A DNA stretch of 64,000 bases from Lutibacter sp. HS1-25 (GCF_004121075.1 NZ_RHLN01000008.1:1-64000), one strand, 5' to 3'. Positions 7,808-19,386 are shown, counted from the stretch's first letter. Notes: generated by a model not told the origin, from the letters alone. Numbers and translations are program-made.

Positions 7808-8530
7808 TTACTTTTTTGTACACACAACCTGATTGTTGTATTCTAAATTTATTGATGCGTAATTATCTATTGTTTGATCACTCATTGTCTTGTTTAAAAA
7901 CGAATTCAAATTTTTAAATTTTGAATCTAAATTTTCAATTTTGCCAATTTCAACCTTTTGATCACCTACTCTCATTATTAAAACAAACTCGTTTTTATTG
8001 ATTTTCTCTACAGCAATTATTTGTTTTTTTAAAAAACCATCGCCCATAATTTTTGAAACCAACAAATGAATTTGTTCATTATCTGTCTCTTTTATATCTC
8101 CTGAAATTAATAAAACTCTTGCCGAATGATTCTCTGACAAAGGCATTGTTTTAGCCTGTGAATCAATGTAATAACTCTTGTTTTGAGTTATCACTCTTGC
8201 AATAGGGGTACGTTGCTTTATTTTAGTTTTTAACAAGCCATCAACCGTTAAAAATACCGAAGCACTCTCTACCATGGGGTGTGATATAACATTAGCTTCA
8301 AGATTATGTAAATCTATAACACTTTTTGGTTGATTTTTAACTGTTTTCCCATTTTGTATTAACAATTTATTAACCATTTGATAATCCATAAAAAGGTTAC
8401 TTCCATCCTCAAATTCGACATCAATTTCACTAATTTTTACTGCCTTGTTTTTCTCGTAGGAAAACCCTACTAAAAACCCAACAGAGCCTAGCAAAACAAT
8501 ACCTTTTATGATGTTCCAATTAACTTTCAA
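7808..8530 (-). CDS. ftsQ: Cell division protein FtsQ
   Basis: A 240-residue bitopic membrane protein: a short cytoplasmic N-terminus, one membrane span (about residues 9-25, GIVLLGSVGFLVGF) and an envelope domain with a POTRA-like region (about 30-100) followed by the FtsQ beta domain. It links early and late divisome proteins together with FtsL. The sequence is poorly conserved, and the call rests on size, topology and position between murC and ftsA. Its start overlaps the end of murC by 11 bp, suggesting translational coupling. Confidence 0.88.
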   Translation of the reverse strand: MKVNWNIIKGIVLLGSVGFLVGFSYEKNKAVKISEIDVEFEDGSNLFMDYQMVNKLLIQNGKTVKNQPKSVIDLHNLEANVISHPMVESASVFLTVDGLLKTKIKQRTPIARVITQNKSYYIDSQAKTMPLSENHSARVLLISGDIKETDNEQIHLLVSKIMGDGFLKKQIIAVEKINKNEFVLIMRVGDQKVEIGKIENLDSKFKNLNSFLNKTMSDQTIDNYASINLEYNNQVVCTKK

Positions 8531-9866
8531 CGGTCAACTTATTTTTAATATTTTCAACCAATTCACCTATATCTCCAGCACCAATAATTACCTTAATTTG
8601 GGTAGGAGATTTCAACATATTTTCAACCAAATTTTCTTTTGTTGAAATCTGTTTATTTTCAATAGAAATTTTACTTAATAACCACTCAGAATTCACCCCT
8701 TCAATAGGCAATTCTCTGGCTGGATAAATGTCTAATAAAATTACTTCATCAAACTGCGATAAACTTGCAGCAAAATCGTCTATAAAATCACGCGTTCTAC
8801 TAAACAAATGCGGTTGAAATACCCCTAAAATTTGTTTTGTAGGATACAATTCTCGAACCGAATTTACCACAGCATTAATTTCGGTAGGATGATGCGCATA
8901 ATCATCAATCAACACCAAATTTTCTGTATTTATTTTATATGAAAAACGTCTTTTAATGCCTTTAAATGAAAGTAAAGCTTTGGCAATAACTTGCAATGGT
9001 ATTCCATAACTATTTGCCATTGCCAAAGCTGCCACCGCATTTAGCACATTATGTCTTCCTGGTAAATATATTTTTACATTTTTTATTTCGTCTGAAGGAG
9101 TTTTTACATCAAAAACATAAGCCCCATCAACAATTCTAATATTTTGAGCATCAAAATCTGCTTGCTCTTCAATACCAAAAGTCAAAGCTTCAATAGGAAG
9201 TCCTTTTTTAACAATCAATGTTTTTGAAACTTTTTTTGCAAATTCTTTAAACGAATCTTCCAATGCCGAATGCTCTCCATAAATATCCAAATGATCGGCA
9301 TCCATAGAAGTAATACCTGCAATTGTTGGCGACAATCTTAAAAACGAACGATCAAACTCATCAGCTTCAACAACAGAAACCTCACTACCTCCTAAAATTA
9401 AATTAGACTGGTAATTTTCAGCAATGCCACCTAAAAATGAAGTTGCATTTGTACCTGCCTCTTTCATAATATGACCCAACATTGTTGATGTTGTGGTTTT
9501 ACCATGCGTTCCTGCAACCGCCAAACAAATTGTGTTTTTAGTAATTTCTCCTAAAATTTCAGAACGTTTTAAAACGGTAAAATTGTGATTCAAAAAATAA
9601 TTAAACTCCGCATGATTTTTTGGAACCGCAGGAGTATAAATCACAATGGTGTTTTGGTTGTTATTAAATTCAGCAGGAATTAATTCAACAGCATCTTCAA
9701 AATGAACTTGAATACCCATTTTTTGAAGCGAACCTGTCAATTCAGTTGGTGTTTTATCAAACCCAGCTACATTTTTACCATTGCAATTAAAATAATTTGC
9801 AAGAGAACTCATACCGATACCACCAATACCAATAAAATAAACGTTATGTACCTTTTTTAAGTCCAC
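8520..9866 (-). CDS. murC: UDP-N-acetylmuramate--L-alanine ligase MurC
   Basis: Cytoplasmic ATP-dependent ligase adding L-alanine to UDP-MurNAc, the first peptide step of peptidoglycan precursor synthesis. The N-terminal Rossmann motif GIGGIGMSSLA (about residues 13-23) binds the UDP-sugar. The ATP loop AGTHGKTTTSTML is at about 118-130, and the Mur-ligase C-terminal domain shows DDYAHHPTEI and FQPHLFSRT. The length, 448 residues, is normal. It is 3 bp from murG upstream and overlaps ftsQ by 11 bp. Confidence 0.97.
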   Translation of the reverse strand: MDLKKVHNVYFIGIGGIGMSSLANYFNCNGKNVAGFDKTPTELTGSLQKMGIQVHFEDAVELIPAEFNNNQNTIVIYTPAVPKNHAEFNYFLNHNFTVLKRSEILGEITKNTICLAVAGTHGKTTTSTMLGHIMKEAGTNATSFLGGIAENYQSNLILGGSEVSVVEADEFDRSFLRLSPTIAGITSMDADHLDIYGEHSALEDSFKEFAKKVSKTLIVKKGLPIEALTFGIEEQADFDAQNIRIVDGAYVFDVKTPSDEIKNVKIYLPGRHNVLNAVAALAMANSYGIPLQVIAKALLSFKGIKRRFSYKINTENLVLIDDYAHHPTEINAVVNSVRELYPTKQILGVFQPHLFSRTRDFIDDFAASLSQFDEVILLDIYPARELPIEGVNSEWLLSKISIENKQISTKENLVENMLKSPTQIKVIIGAGDIGELVENIKNKLTVES

Positions 9867-9869
9867 TTT

Positions 9870-10964
9870 TTAATTTATTATTAATTTTTCAATCACTTTT
9901 ACAATATCTTTTGTTGCGTTTGGCAAAGCCATTTTTTTAATATTTTCACTCAAACGTTGCTGTAAACTTTCATCTGTTATTAAATTTGAAAACATACTTT
10001 GAAAACTATCCAAATCTGTTTCTTTTAACAGCAAAGCTGCATTTTTACTAACCACAGACAATGCATTTTTTGTTTGATGATCTTCAGCCACATTTGGAGA
10101 AGGAATAAAAATTACAGGTTTACCCACAATACATAATTCTGAAATAGAACTTGCACCTGCCCTACTTATCAAAACATCAGCCGCCGCATAAGTTAAATCC
10201 ATTCTATTTAAAAAAGCATGAGTTTGAACTCCTTCCAAATCATCATATTTTTTAAATTCATCATAATACAATTTTCCTGTTTGCCAAATTACTTGAACCT
10301 GTTGCTCAACCAACCAATTTATATGCTTTTCAATTAAATTATTTACAGCCCTTGCCCCCAAACTTCCACCAATAACAACCAATGTTTTTTTTGCTGTATC
10401 TAAGTTAAAAAACGCCATACTTTCGGCTCTTTTTTGATCAATAGTTAACAAATCCTGACGTACAGGATTACCTGTTTTAATTATTTTTGATTGAGGAAAA
10501 AAATGCTCTAAATTATCGTACGCTACACAAATTGCATCAGCCTTTTTACTTAATAACTTATTGGTAATTCCTGGGTACGAATTTTGTTCCTGAATTACCG
10601 TTTTTACACCTTTTAAACTTGCCACATACAGTGTTGGACCACTTGCAAAACCACCAGTTCCAACAACTACATTTGGTTTAAATTTTTTTATAATTTGATG
10701 AGCTTTCCACAAACTACTTATCAATTTAAACGGAAAAGCTAAATTGTCTAATGTTAATCTTCTTTGAAGTCCAGCAACCCATAAACCCTCAATCTTATAT
10801 CCAGCTTGCGGCACTTTTTCCATTTCCATTTTATCTTTAGCACCCACAAATAAAAAGTTGGCCTCAGGATGTTTTTCCTTTAGCTCATTTGCAATAGAAA
10901 CCGCCGGATAAATATGTCCGCCTGTTCCACCACCACTCAATATTATGTTAATCGATTGCTTCAT
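9870..10964 (-). CDS. murG: UDP-GlcNAc:lipid I GlcNAc transferase MurG
   Basis: GT28-family glycosyltransferase on the inner face of the membrane that converts lipid I to lipid II. The glycine-rich loop [16 protein letters not shown] is at residues 9-24, [12 protein letters not shown] at about 100, and the nucleotide-sugar site [18 protein letters not shown] at about 262-280. The length, 364 residues, is normal. Its start overlaps the end of ftsW by 17 bp, indicating coupled translation. Confidence 0.97.
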   Translation of the reverse strand: MKQSINIILSGGGTGGHIYPAVSIANELKEKHPEANFLFVGAKDKMEMEKVPQAGYKIEGLWVAGLQRRLTLDNLAFPFKLISSLWKAHQIIKKFKPNVVVGTGGFASGPTLYVASLKGVKTVIQEQNSYPGITNKLLSKKADAICVAYDNLEHFFPQSKIIKTGNPVRQDLLTIDQKRAESMAFFNLDTAKKTLVVIGGSLGARAVNNLIEKHINWLVEQQVQVIWQTGKLYYDEFKKYDDLEGVQTHAFLNRMDLTYAAADVLISRAGASSISELCIVGKPVIFIPSPNVAEDHQTKNALSVVSKNAALLLKETDLDSFQSMFSNLITDESLQQRLSENIKKMALPNATKDIVKVIEKLIIN

Positions 10965-12138
10965 GTAAAATATCTAAAGGATTTTCTTCATTTTCTGTAT
11001 TTTCTAATTTTTCTTTATTTGCTGTAACACTCAAAATAATACCAATAGCAATACATGTCATCCAAATTGAAGTTCCACCACTACTAATTAGAGGCAACGT
11101 TTGACCAGTTACCGGGAATATATGAACCGCCACTGCCATATTTATGATAGCCTGAAAAACAATAGGCAAACCAACACCAATAATGAGCAAGGTTGCAAAA
11201 ATGCTTTCGGCTTTTTTTGCTGCAATTATTATCCTTAGCAATAACAAAAAATAAAGCACAATTACGATTCCGGCTCCAAACAAACCAAATTCTTCAACAA
11301 TAATGGCAAAAATAAAATCGGAAGAAGATTGAGGTAAAAAGTTTTTTTGAACACTTTTTCCTGGACCTCTACCTGTAATTCCACCACTTGCAATGGCTAT
11401 TTTTGCTTTTTCGACCTGGTATCCCTCTTCAACATTATCATCAGAAAAATTTTCAATTCTACTAATCCAAGTATCAACTCTATTAGGAAATACACCCGGA
11501 AAAGCCTTTGCAGACAACACAAACAGCGTTAATACTAGAGCTCCCATTGCCACAACAGACGCTAAATATTTAAATGGATAACCACCTATAAAACACAACA
11601 TTAATATCATTGAAAAAATAAGAGCAGTGGTTGAAAAGTTTGCTGGTAAAATAAACATCAATGTAAAAGCTACAGGCAGCCACAACTGAAAAACACTTTC
11701 TTTAAAAACGATTTCCTTATTTTTATGTTTAGCCAAATAACGAGCTACAAAAATGAACAAAACCAACGAAGCAAAAGTTGATGTTTGAAATCCAACACCA
11801 ATAAAAGGTATCTGAATCCAACGAGCTGCATTTGCACCACCTATAGTCGTACCTTGATTTAAAGTATAAGCTAACAACAGAATCACTAGCGGCATTGCCA
11901 AAATAGACCCACCGCTAAAATATCTATATGGCACTTTATGAACAGCATAAATAATAAAGAAACCACACAACAATAAAAAAGCATGCTTAAATAAATGAGA
12001 AGTAGTTGTACCGTTGTTTGCCACATAAACCAAATTGGTACTTGCACTATAAACAGGCAAGAACGACAATATTGCCAAAACAGCAACTATTGCCCAAATG
12101 GTACGATCTCCTTCAATATTTTTAAAAATACGTTGCAT
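10948..12138 (-). CDS. ftsW: SEDS-family lipid II polymerase FtsW
   Basis: A 396-residue polytopic membrane protein of the SEDS family with about ten hydrophobic segments. FtsW polymerises septal peptidoglycan glycan strands together with its partner FtsI, encoded four genes upstream. The family signature near the C-terminus is visible ([22 protein letters not shown], about residues 343-364), as is the periplasmic-loop region with [14 protein letters not shown]. The position between murD and murG is the classical one for FtsW rather than RodA. Confidence 0.95.
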   Translation of the reverse strand: MQRIFKNIEGDRTIWAIVAVLAILSFLPVYSASTNLVYVANNGTTTSHLFKHAFLLLCGFFIIYAVHKVPYRYFSGGSILAMPLVILLLAYTLNQGTTIGGANAARWIQIPFIGVGFQTSTFASLVLFIFVARYLAKHKNKEIVFKESVFQLWLPVAFTLMFILPANFSTTALIFSMILMLCFIGGYPFKYLASVVAMGALVLTLFVLSAKAFPGVFPNRVDTWISRIENFSDDNVEEGYQVEKAKIAIASGGITGRGPGKSVQKNFLPQSSSDFIFAIIVEEFGLFGAGIVIVLYFLLLLRIIIAAKKAESIFATLLIIGVGLPIVFQAIINMAVAVHIFPVTGQTLPLISSGGTSIWMTCIAIGIILSVTANKEKLENTENEENPLDILHEAID

Positions 12139-12142
12139 TTAT

Positions 12143-13474
12143 TTACAATTCTCTAACAGCTTGTTTAAATTTTTCACCTCTATCTTCATAGTTTTCAAAT
12201 AAATCAAAACTGGCACATGCAGGAGACAACAAAACTGTATCGCCTTTTTCTGCAATTTTATATGCTACTTTTACAGCTTCTTCAGCTCCAGCAGTTTCAA
12301 CAATTAAATCAATAACATTACAAAAAGTTTGTACTATTTTTTGATTGTCTAATCCCAAACAAACAATAGCTTTTACTTTTTCTCTTACCAACGGCATTAA
12401 ATCCAAATAATCATTTCCTTTATCAACACCACCAACAATCCAAACAGTTGGAGTTTGCATACTATCCAAAGCGTAATAAGTTGCATTTACATTGGTCGCT
12501 TTTGAATCGTTGATATATTCAACACCATTAATTTTTAAAACAGGTTCTAACCTATGAGGCGCCCCTTCAAAATCTTCAAGACTCTCTCTTATAGTGTCTT
12601 TTCTTACTTTTAAAAGAGCTGCAGCCATAGTCGCCGCCATTGCATTTTTAGTATTGTGTTGCCCTTTTATTGCCAAAGTTTTAGTATTCATTATGGTTTC
12701 TTCTGTTTTATATTTTAATATTATATTTTCGTCTTTTATAAATATGCCCTGTTCCAATTCTTTTTCTAATGAAAAAGGTAGTAAAGTAGCTTTTACCTCA
12801 TTATTTTGTAACCAATTTGTAATAATTTCATCATCTGCATCATAAATTAAAAAATCGTTTACTGTTTGATTTTCTGTAATTCTAAACTTTGAATTGATAT
12901 AATTCTCAAATTGATACTCGTATCGATCCAAATGATCAGGTGTTATATTTGTTATTATTGCAATATGCGGCGCAAATGTTTTGATACCATCTAACTGAAA
13001 ACTACTTAACTCCAACACCTGAATATCAAAATTATCTTCAGCTACTTGTTGCGCATAGCTTTTTCCAATATTACCACCCATTCCAACATTCAAACCTGCT
13101 TTTTTCAAAATGTGATTTACCAGCATTGTGGTGGTGGTTTTACCATTAGAACCCGTAATACCAACCAATACACTTTTTGAATATTTGTAAGCAAACTCAA
13201 TTTCAGAAATTACCAGAACACCTTTTTCTTTTAATTGTTTGATTAAAGGAACTTTATCTGGAATTCCCGGACTTTTCATTACCACATCAGCTTCTAAAAT
13301 TTTTTCTTCTGAATGTTGCTTTTCTTCAAATTCAATATTGTTATTTAAAAGAACTTCTTTATATTTTTTTGAAATTTCACTTTTATCTGAAACAAAAACT
13401 TCATATCCCTTTTGCTTTCCTAAAATAGCGGTACCTACACCACTTTCGCCTGCCCCAAGAACTACTAATTTCAT
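12143..13474 (-). CDS. murD: UDP-MurNAc-L-alanine--D-glutamate ligase MurD
   Basis: Cytoplasmic ligase adding D-glutamate to UDP-MurNAc-L-Ala. The N-terminal dinucleotide-like fold begins VVLGAGESGVGTAILG (residues 4-19), the ATP loop is GITGSNGKTTTTMLV (about 107-121) and the C-terminal domain holds NDSKATNVNATYYAL and LLSPACASFDLFENYEDRG, both typical of MurD. The length, 443 residues, is normal. It follows mraY with no gap and precedes ftsW by 4 bp. Confidence 0.97.
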   Translation of the reverse strand: MKLVVLGAGESGVGTAILGKQKGYEVFVSDKSEISKKYKEVLLNNNIEFEEKQHSEEKILEADVVMKSPGIPDKVPLIKQLKEKGVLVISEIEFAYKYSKSVLVGITGSNGKTTTTMLVNHILKKAGLNVGMGGNIGKSYAQQVAEDNFDIQVLELSSFQLDGIKTFAPHIAIITNITPDHLDRYEYQFENYINSKFRITENQTVNDFLIYDADDEIITNWLQNNEVKATLLPFSLEKELEQGIFIKDENIILKYKTEETIMNTKTLAIKGQHNTKNAMAATMAAALLKVRKDTIRESLEDFEGAPHRLEPVLKINGVEYINDSKATNVNATYYALDSMQTPTVWIVGGVDKGNDYLDLMPLVREKVKAIVCLGLDNQKIVQTFCNVIDLIVETAGAEEAVKVAYKIAEKGDTVLLSPACASFDLFENYEDRGEKFKQAVREL

Positions 13475-14701
13475 TTACCTCAACTTTAAGGTTACAATTG
13501 TTAATACAGCCAACATAATACCAACAATCCAAAAACGGGTTACAATTTTACTTTCATGATAACCAGATTTTTGGTAATGATGATGCAAAGGCGACATTTT
13601 AAATATGCGTCGTCCTTCACCAAATTTTTTCTTGGTATACTTAAAATAACTTACCTGCAAAATCACCGATAAATTTTCAACCAAAAAGACACCAGCTAAA
13701 ATTGGTATTAACAATTCTTTTCGAACAGCAATTGCCAAAACTGCAATAATTCCACCAATAGTTAAACTTCCTGTATCACCCATAAAAACCTGAGCTGGAT
13801 AGGTATTATACCACAAGAAACCTATTAAAGCACCTACAAATGCAGAGATATAAATGGTCATTTCACCCGAATTAGGGATATACATAACATCCAAGTAATT
13901 GGCAAAAATAATGTTACCAGACACCCACGCAAAAACACCAAGTGTTAGTACAATAATTGCCGAAGAACCTGCAGCTAAACCATCAATTCCATCGGTTAAA
14001 TTAGCTCCGTTTGAAACTGCTGTGATGATAAAAATTACAATTGGAATAAAAATAAGCCAAGCATAATCCCTTAAACCTTCACCAAATAAATCCATTGCTT
14101 CAGCATAATCCAACTCATTATTTTTAACAAAAGGAATTGTTGTTTTAGTTGATTGCTTTGCATCACCAAACAATATTCGCTCTCCATTTTCAACATTGTA
14201 TTGCTGCTGAACAGGTAACTTTTCTTTTATATTTACACCAGGATGAAAATAAAACATGGCTCCAACAAAAATTCCCAAAGTAATTTGCCCCAATACTTTA
14301 AACTTTCCTTTTAAACCCTCTTTATCCTTTTTAAAAATCTTAATATAATCATCAACAAAACCAATAGCCCCCATCCAAAGTGTGGTTACCAAAAGTATAA
14401 CGATATACACATTGTCTATTTTAGCAAACAACAACACAGGGATAATGGTTGCCAAAATAATAATTATACCACCCATAGTAGGCGTTCCTGCTTTTTCAAC
14501 CTGACCAACCAAGCCCAAATCACGAACCGACTCACCGACTTGTTTGCGTTGCAAATAATTAATTATTCGTTTACCGTAAATTGTTGAAATACCCAAAGAA
14601 AATATAAAAGCCATTGCAGAACGAAAAGATATATACTGAAACAAATTTGCTCCAGGTATTTGGTAATGGCTTTCTAAATAATCAAATAAATAATATAACA
14701 T
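13475..14701 (-). CDS. mraY: Phospho-MurNAc-pentapeptide transferase MraY
   Basis: Integral membrane enzyme that moves phospho-MurNAc-pentapeptide onto undecaprenyl phosphate to give lipid I. Family motifs visible are GTPTMGG near residue 73, the aspartate pair FVDDYIKI near 115, [12 protein letters not shown] near 235 and the loop MSPLHHHYQ near 370. The protein has 408 residues against about 360 in E. coli. The extra length is an insertion at about 150-210, seen in Bacteroidetes homologues. Ten membrane spans are expected. Confidence 0.97.
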   Translation of the reverse strand: MLYYLFDYLESHYQIPGANLFQYISFRSAMAFIFSLGISTIYGKRIINYLQRKQVGESVRDLGLVGQVEKAGTPTMGGIIIILATIIPVLLFAKIDNVYIVILLVTTLWMGAIGFVDDYIKIFKKDKEGLKGKFKVLGQITLGIFVGAMFYFHPGVNIKEKLPVQQQYNVENGERILFGDAKQSTKTTIPFVKNNELDYAEAMDLFGEGLRDYAWLIFIPIVIFIITAVSNGANLTDGIDGLAAGSSAIIVLTLGVFAWVSGNIIFANYLDVMYIPNSGEMTIYISAFVGALIGFLWYNTYPAQVFMGDTGSLTIGGIIAVLAIAVRKELLIPILAGVFLVENLSVILQVSYFKYTKKKFGEGRRIFKMSPLHHHYQKSGYHESKIVTRFWIVGIMLAVLTIVTLKLR

Positions 14702-14715
14702 ACTTGTTTTTGGGG

Positions 14716-16164
14716 TTATAAAAGTTGGGTAATTTTTTCGTAATCATCAAAATGGGTGCGTTGACCATTAATTTCCTGATAAGTCTCATGACCTTTACCA
14801 GCTATTAAAATAATATCACCCGCTTTTGCAAGTTTTGTTGCCGTTTTAATAGCTTGCTCTCTATCTAAAATTGAAATTGTTTTTTTAAAATTTTGAGGTT
14901 CAACACCTGCTTCTATTTCATTTAAAATTGTTTGAGGATCTTCATTCCTCGGATTGTCTGAAGTAAAAATAACTTGCGTACTTAATTGAGATGCTATACG
15001 CCCCATAACAGGGCGTTTAGCTTTATCTCGGTTTCCTCCGCATCCCACAACGGTGATAATTTGCTCGTTTCCGGTTCTAATATTATTGATAGTTTCCAAT
15101 ACATTTTTCAAAGCATCAGGTGTATGTGCATAATCAACAACCGCAGTTATACCCTCTTTTGAAATAAAATGCTGAAATCTTCCATTCACACTTTCCAACT
15201 CACTTAACAAAGTAAGAGATTCTGTATTATCTAAACCTAATAAAATTGCAGCTCCGTAAACGGCCAATAAATTATAAGCATTAAAACTTCCTATTAATTT
15301 TGTCCAAACTTCGTTGCCATTTATATTTAACAATAAGCCCGAAAACTGATTTTCTAATATTTTTGCTTTAAAATCTGCAATTGTTTTTAAAGCGTAGCTA
15401 TATTTTTTTGCCTTACAATTTTGAAGCATTACCATCCCATTTTTATCATCGGCATTTACCAATGCAAAAGCTGATTTTGGCAATTCATCAAAAAATATTT
15501 TTTTTACATCTCTGTATTCCTGAAATGTTTTGTGATAATCTAAATGATCGTGTGTTAAATTGGTAAAAATACCTCCAACAAATTGTAAACCTGCAGTTCG
15601 TTTTTGGTGAATTCCGTGCGAACTCACTTCCATAAAACAATAATCTACACCAGCTTTAACCATTTCATTTAAATAATGATTGATTAAAACCGAATTTGGC
15701 GTTGTATGTGTTGCCTCATACAATTTTGTATCTACTAAAATTTTTACTGTTGAAAGCAAACCAGTTTTATAACCCGCCTTTTGAAATAAAGTATACAATA
15801 ATGAAGCTATTGTGGTTTTTCCATTGGTACCCGTTACTCCAATTAACTTCAATTTTGAAGAAGGATTATCGTAAAAATTTGAAGCAATAATTGCCAAAGC
15901 TAAATTGGCATCTTCTACTTGAATATAGGTAACCGATTCGACTAAATTGGATGGTAAAACTTCACAAACAATTGCCGAAGCACCCAATTTAATAGCTTTA
16001 TCTATAAATTCATGTCCGTCAAAAACCAATCCTTTTTGAGCCACAAACATGGTATTTGGCTGCACTTTTCTTGAATCAAATTCAACAGCAGCAACAAGCA
16101 CACCTGTACCACCTTTAACAGCAGTAACACTTACTTTGTACAATATGTCTTTAACTGACTTCAA
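14716..16164 (-). CDS. murE: UDP-MurNAc-tripeptide synthetase MurE (meso-DAP type)
   Basis: Ligase adding the third residue of the stem peptide. The ATP loop [15 protein letters not shown] lies at about residues 109-123. The substrate-selecting motif reads DNPRNEDP (about 405), the form associated with meso-diaminopimelate rather than lysine, so the cell wall is probably of the usual Gram-negative type. The C-terminal domain contains [15 protein letters not shown] and [11 protein letters not shown]. The length, 482 residues, is normal. It sits directly after ftsI and 14 bp before mraY. Confidence 0.97.
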   Translation of the reverse strand: MKSVKDILYKVSVTAVKGGTGVLVAAVEFDSRKVQPNTMFVAQKGLVFDGHEFIDKAIKLGASAIVCEVLPSNLVESVTYIQVEDANLALAIIASNFYDNPSSKLKLIGVTGTNGKTTIASLLYTLFQKAGYKTGLLSTVKILVDTKLYEATHTTPNSVLINHYLNEMVKAGVDYCFMEVSSHGIHQKRTAGLQFVGGIFTNLTHDHLDYHKTFQEYRDVKKIFFDELPKSAFALVNADDKNGMVMLQNCKAKKYSYALKTIADFKAKILENQFSGLLLNINGNEVWTKLIGSFNAYNLLAVYGAAILLGLDNTESLTLLSELESVNGRFQHFISKEGITAVVDYAHTPDALKNVLETINNIRTGNEQIITVVGCGGNRDKAKRPVMGRIASQLSTQVIFTSDNPRNEDPQTILNEIEAGVEPQNFKKTISILDREQAIKTATKLAKAGDIILIAGKGHETYQEINGQRTHFDDYEKITQLL

Positions 16165-18153
16165 TTAGGTTAATTTTATTATAATTGTTGTTCCTTTTAT
16201 TAATTTTTCTCCAGCATTTAAAGATTGAGCTACCACTTTACCATTTCCCTCACAATTAACCTTCAATCCCATATTTTCTAAAATTGAAATAGCATCCATA
16301 CCAGCCATTCCTGTTACATCAGGAATTGAGGTATATTCTTTATCTGAAATAACATTGTAAGCAGTATAACTATCTTCAACACTTTTATATTGAGGAACCC
16401 TATCTTCAACAACGTTTATCTTATAATTTGATGTATATATTTTTTGAGCAATATCTTTAAAAACAGGTCCCGACACGTCTGCTCCGTAAAATCCTGTTTT
16501 TGCATCTGGTTTGTGAATAACTACAATACAAGAATACTTAGGGTTTTCAGCTGGAAAATACCCTGTAAACGAAGAAATATACTTTTTATCTACAGCCCAA
16601 TCAGCTTTCCAATACTCTGTACGAGCAGTTCCTGTTTTTCCTGCCATAGAAAAATCTTCATCATACAAGCGAGTTCCTGTTCCACGTATTACAACATTTT
16701 TTAAAACCGCTCTAACTTTATTTATAGTAACATCCGAACAAATTTTCGGATTAATTACCTCCGTTTCAAATGATTCAACATGCTTATCCCAAGATCTCAC
16801 TTCTTTTACAAAACTTGGCTTAACCATTACACCATTATTTGCAATGGCATTGTAAAAAGTCAATGTTTGCAATGGCGTTAACGTTAAATTATAACCATAA
16901 GCCATTGAAGGCAGCGCATTTTTACTCCATTTTTTATCACCTGGCCTTGGAATACCTGGCGTTCCTTCACCTTTAATTGTTAAGAACAACTTGTCTGTAA
17001 CATTCATTTTTTGCAAAATATCGACAAACTCATTAGGATTTTTACCGAAATTTTCTTCAATAATTCGTGCAAAACCAATATTTGAAGAAACCTCTAAACT
17101 ACGCGCAACCGAGATTTTCCCATACCCACCTCTATGCGAATCGTTTATATCTCTACCATACAATCTGTATTTTCCATTTCCAGTATCAACAACAGTACTT
17201 GTATCTATTTTTCCAGACTCCAAAGCCGCCACCAATGCCATTACTTTAAAAGCAGATCCCGGCTCGTGCGATTCGTACACAGCATAATTTCTAGTTTCAT
17301 AATAGGTACCGTTAGAAGCTCTACCCAAATTAGAAATTGCTCTAATTTCCCCAGTTTTAGTTTCCATTACCACCACACAACCATGCTCTGCATTGTAATA
17401 TTCCAATTGCCTTAACAAAGAATGATGCGCAATATCCTGTATATTTACATCAATTGTAGTTACAATATCCTGGCCATTAATTGGCTCTTTCTCATTATTA
17501 TCTCCAATAGGCTTCCATTGTCCTTTTGCTATTTTTTGTTTTAAACGCAAACCGTTTACACCATCTAAATATTTACTGTAAGCACCTTCAATTCCAGGCG
17601 CACCTCTATCATCTTTATAACCAATTGTTCTTTCTGCAATTTTCCCAAACGGATGCGCTCTAACAGTTGTTTGTTGCGCAATAAAACCACCTTTATAAAC
17701 TCCCAAATTAAAAATTGGAAAACTTTTTACTTTTACATAATCGTTATATCCCAAACCTTTAGCGATAAACAAATACCTATTTTTAGCATTTCGTCCTTTT
17801 CTAATTTTAGTTTCCCAATACGAAGTTGATTTACCTAACATTTTTGAAAGACTTTCAGAAAGGGCTCTTACATTTTTCTCAAAAACTTCAGCCTTAACCG
17901 TTACAACATCCATCCTAATTTCATATTGCGACATTGAAGTTGCCAGCAAACTACCATCAACTGAAAAAACACTTCCTTTATTAGCAAAAATAGTATCTTG
18001 CTTAATGGTAAGATGCTCAGACATACCTCGATACTTTTCACCATCAACAAATTGAATTGTAGCCAATTGAACCATAATCGCTATCAATAGTCCAACTATC
18101 AATAGCAAAACAAGGTTTAATCTATTCAATATGTTTTTTTTAGTAACAGCCAA
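16165..18153 (-). CDS. ftsI: Septal transpeptidase FtsI (PBP3) with PASTA domain
   Basis: A 662-residue class B penicillin-binding protein that cross-links septal peptidoglycan. It has an N-terminal membrane anchor (about residues 12-32), a dimerisation domain and a transpeptidase domain with SxxK (EPGSAFKVMA, about 296-305), SxN (SSNIGF) and KTG (MAGKTGTART, about 510). Residues from about 605 form one PASTA domain (SIPDVTGMAGMDAISILENM), which is usual in Bacteroidetes FtsI but absent from the E. coli protein. It follows the FtsL-like gene by 2 bp. Confidence 0.96.
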   Translation of the reverse strand: MAVTKKNILNRLNLVLLLIVGLLIAIMVQLATIQFVDGEKYRGMSEHLTIKQDTIFANKGSVFSVDGSLLATSMSQYEIRMDVVTVKAEVFEKNVRALSESLSKMLGKSTSYWETKIRKGRNAKNRYLFIAKGLGYNDYVKVKSFPIFNLGVYKGGFIAQQTTVRAHPFGKIAERTIGYKDDRGAPGIEGAYSKYLDGVNGLRLKQKIAKGQWKPIGDNNEKEPINGQDIVTTIDVNIQDIAHHSLLRQLEYYNAEHGCVVVMETKTGEIRAISNLGRASNGTYYETRNYAVYESHEPGSAFKVMALVAALESGKIDTSTVVDTGNGKYRLYGRDINDSHRGGYGKISVARSLEVSSNIGFARIIEENFGKNPNEFVDILQKMNVTDKLFLTIKGEGTPGIPRPGDKKWSKNALPSMAYGYNLTLTPLQTLTFYNAIANNGVMVKPSFVKEVRSWDKHVESFETEVINPKICSDVTINKVRAVLKNVVIRGTGTRLYDEDFSMAGKTGTARTEYWKADWAVDKKYISSFTGYFPAENPKYSCIVVIHKPDAKTGFYGADVSGPVFKDIAQKIYTSNYKINVVEDRVPQYKSVEDSYTAYNVISDKEYTSIPDVTGMAGMDAISILENMGLKVNCEGNGKVVAQSLNAGEKLIKGTTIIIKLT

Positions 18154-18155
18154 TT

Positions 18156-18488
18156 TTAATTTGCTTTTTTTGAGACTACTTTTATTACTTGAGGCGGATT
18201 TTCACTTGGTTTTAAATCCATACCAGCAACTTTTTTTCTAACTGCTGATTCTAATTTCATTTTCATTGAAATAGAACGCAAATCAAGAAACTGAGATCTA
18301 AACTCTTGCACTTCTTTATTTAACTTTGCTATTTCCATCACTTTTTTATCAGATTTATGTGCACTTGCAATCATAATCAACATTAAGGAAACAACAAATA
18401 AGATAAACCTCCAATTACTTAACGAATCGTCGCTAATTAAAAATTTCCCTTTTATAATATTATATATGTTATCCTTTATTTTAGACAT
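18156..18488 (-). CDS. FtsL-like division protein
   Basis: A 110-residue protein with one membrane span (about residues 27-44, FILFVVSLMLIMIASAH) followed by a heptad-rich helix (about 48-90). This is the topology of FtsL, which forms a coiled coil with FtsB and binds FtsQ and FtsW/FtsI. Primary sequence is weakly conserved. The call rests on size, topology and the position between rsmH and ftsI that FtsL holds in nearly all dcw clusters. Confidence 0.85.
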   Translation of the reverse strand: MSKIKDNIYNIIKGKFLISDDSLSNWRFILFVVSLMLIMIASAHKSDKKVMEIAKLNKEVQEFRSQFLDLRSISMKMKLESAVRKKVAGMDLKPSENPPQVIKVVSKKAN

Positions 18489-19385
18489 TTAAACCAATGT
18501 TGCGATTCTTAGTTTTGCGCTTCTAGCCCTGTTATTTTCTTTAATTTCTGCTGAAGTTGGCACAATAAGCCCTCCTACTTTTTTCATTGGAACTTTTATA
18601 TTTCCAAAAAAATCTTTTTCAGGTTGCCCTTCAAACAAACCATCTCTTATAAAACGCTTCACCAATCTATCTTCCAAAGAATGATATGAAATAACACTCA
18701 ACCTTCCATCTTCATTTAAAATTTCAGGAATTTGAGTCAAAAACTCTTTCAAAACTTCTATCTCCTGATTTACTTCAATTCTAATTCCTTGAAAAATTTG
18801 AGCCAACACTTTATGCTCTTTTGCTTTTGGCACAAACTGACTCAAAGTTTCTTTTAACTGAAAACTTGTTTTTATAGGCTCATCTTGACGTACAGCAACT
18901 ATTTTTTTTGCAATGGCTTTCGCATTTCTCAATTCACCATATTGAAATAACACATTACTTAACTGCTCCTCATCGTAATTATTAACAACTTCAAAAGCAG
19001 ACAATTCACCTGTTTGATTCATTCTCATATCCAATTCAGCATCAAAACGAGTTGAAAACCCTCTATCAGCCTCATCAAACTGATGAGAAGAAACCCCTAA
19101 ATCTGCCAAAACACCATCTACCTTTTTAATACCGTAAAAACGCAAATACCTTTTTATAAATCTAAAATTTTGAGGAATCAACGTAAACCTATCATCAGCT
19201 ATCGCATTTTTTTGCGCATCAACATCCTGATCAAAAGCAAACAATTTCCCACCTTCACCCAAGCGATTTAAAATTTCTTTTGAATGACCACCACCACCAA
19301 AAGTAACATCAACATACACTCCGTTAGGTTTAATATTTAAACCATCAATACTTTCTTTTAACAATACCGGATTATGATATTCCAT
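18489..19385 (-). CDS. rsmH: 16S rRNA (cytosine1402-N4)-methyltransferase RsmH
   Basis: SAM-dependent methyltransferase (formerly MraW) that modifies C1402 in the ribosomal P site. The conserved N-terminus EYHNPVLLKESI is followed by the SAM site YVDVTFGGGGHSKEIL. Further family motifs are GVLADLGVSSHQFD, DAELDMRMNQ and VISYHSLEDRLVKRF. ATG at 19385 is chosen because it begins MEYHNPVL one base after the mraZ stop. ATGs at 19394 and 19397 in the same frame would overlap mraZ by a few bases and cannot be excluded. The length is about 298 residues, as usual. Confidence 0.95.
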   Translation of the reverse strand: MEYHNPVLLKESIDGLNIKPNGVYVDVTFGGGGHSKEILNRLGEGGKLFAFDQDVDAQKNAIADDRFTLIPQNFRFIKRYLRFYGIKKVDGVLADLGVSSHQFDEADRGFSTRFDAELDMRMNQTGELSAFEVVNNYDEEQLSNVLFQYGELRNAKAIAKKIVAVRQDEPIKTSFQLKETLSQFVPKAKEHKVLAQIFQGIRIEVNQEIEVLKEFLTQIPEILNEDGRLSVISYHSLEDRLVKRFIRDGLFEGQPEKDFFGNIKVPMKKVGGLIVPTSAEIKENNRARSAKLRIATLV

Positions 19386-19386
19386 T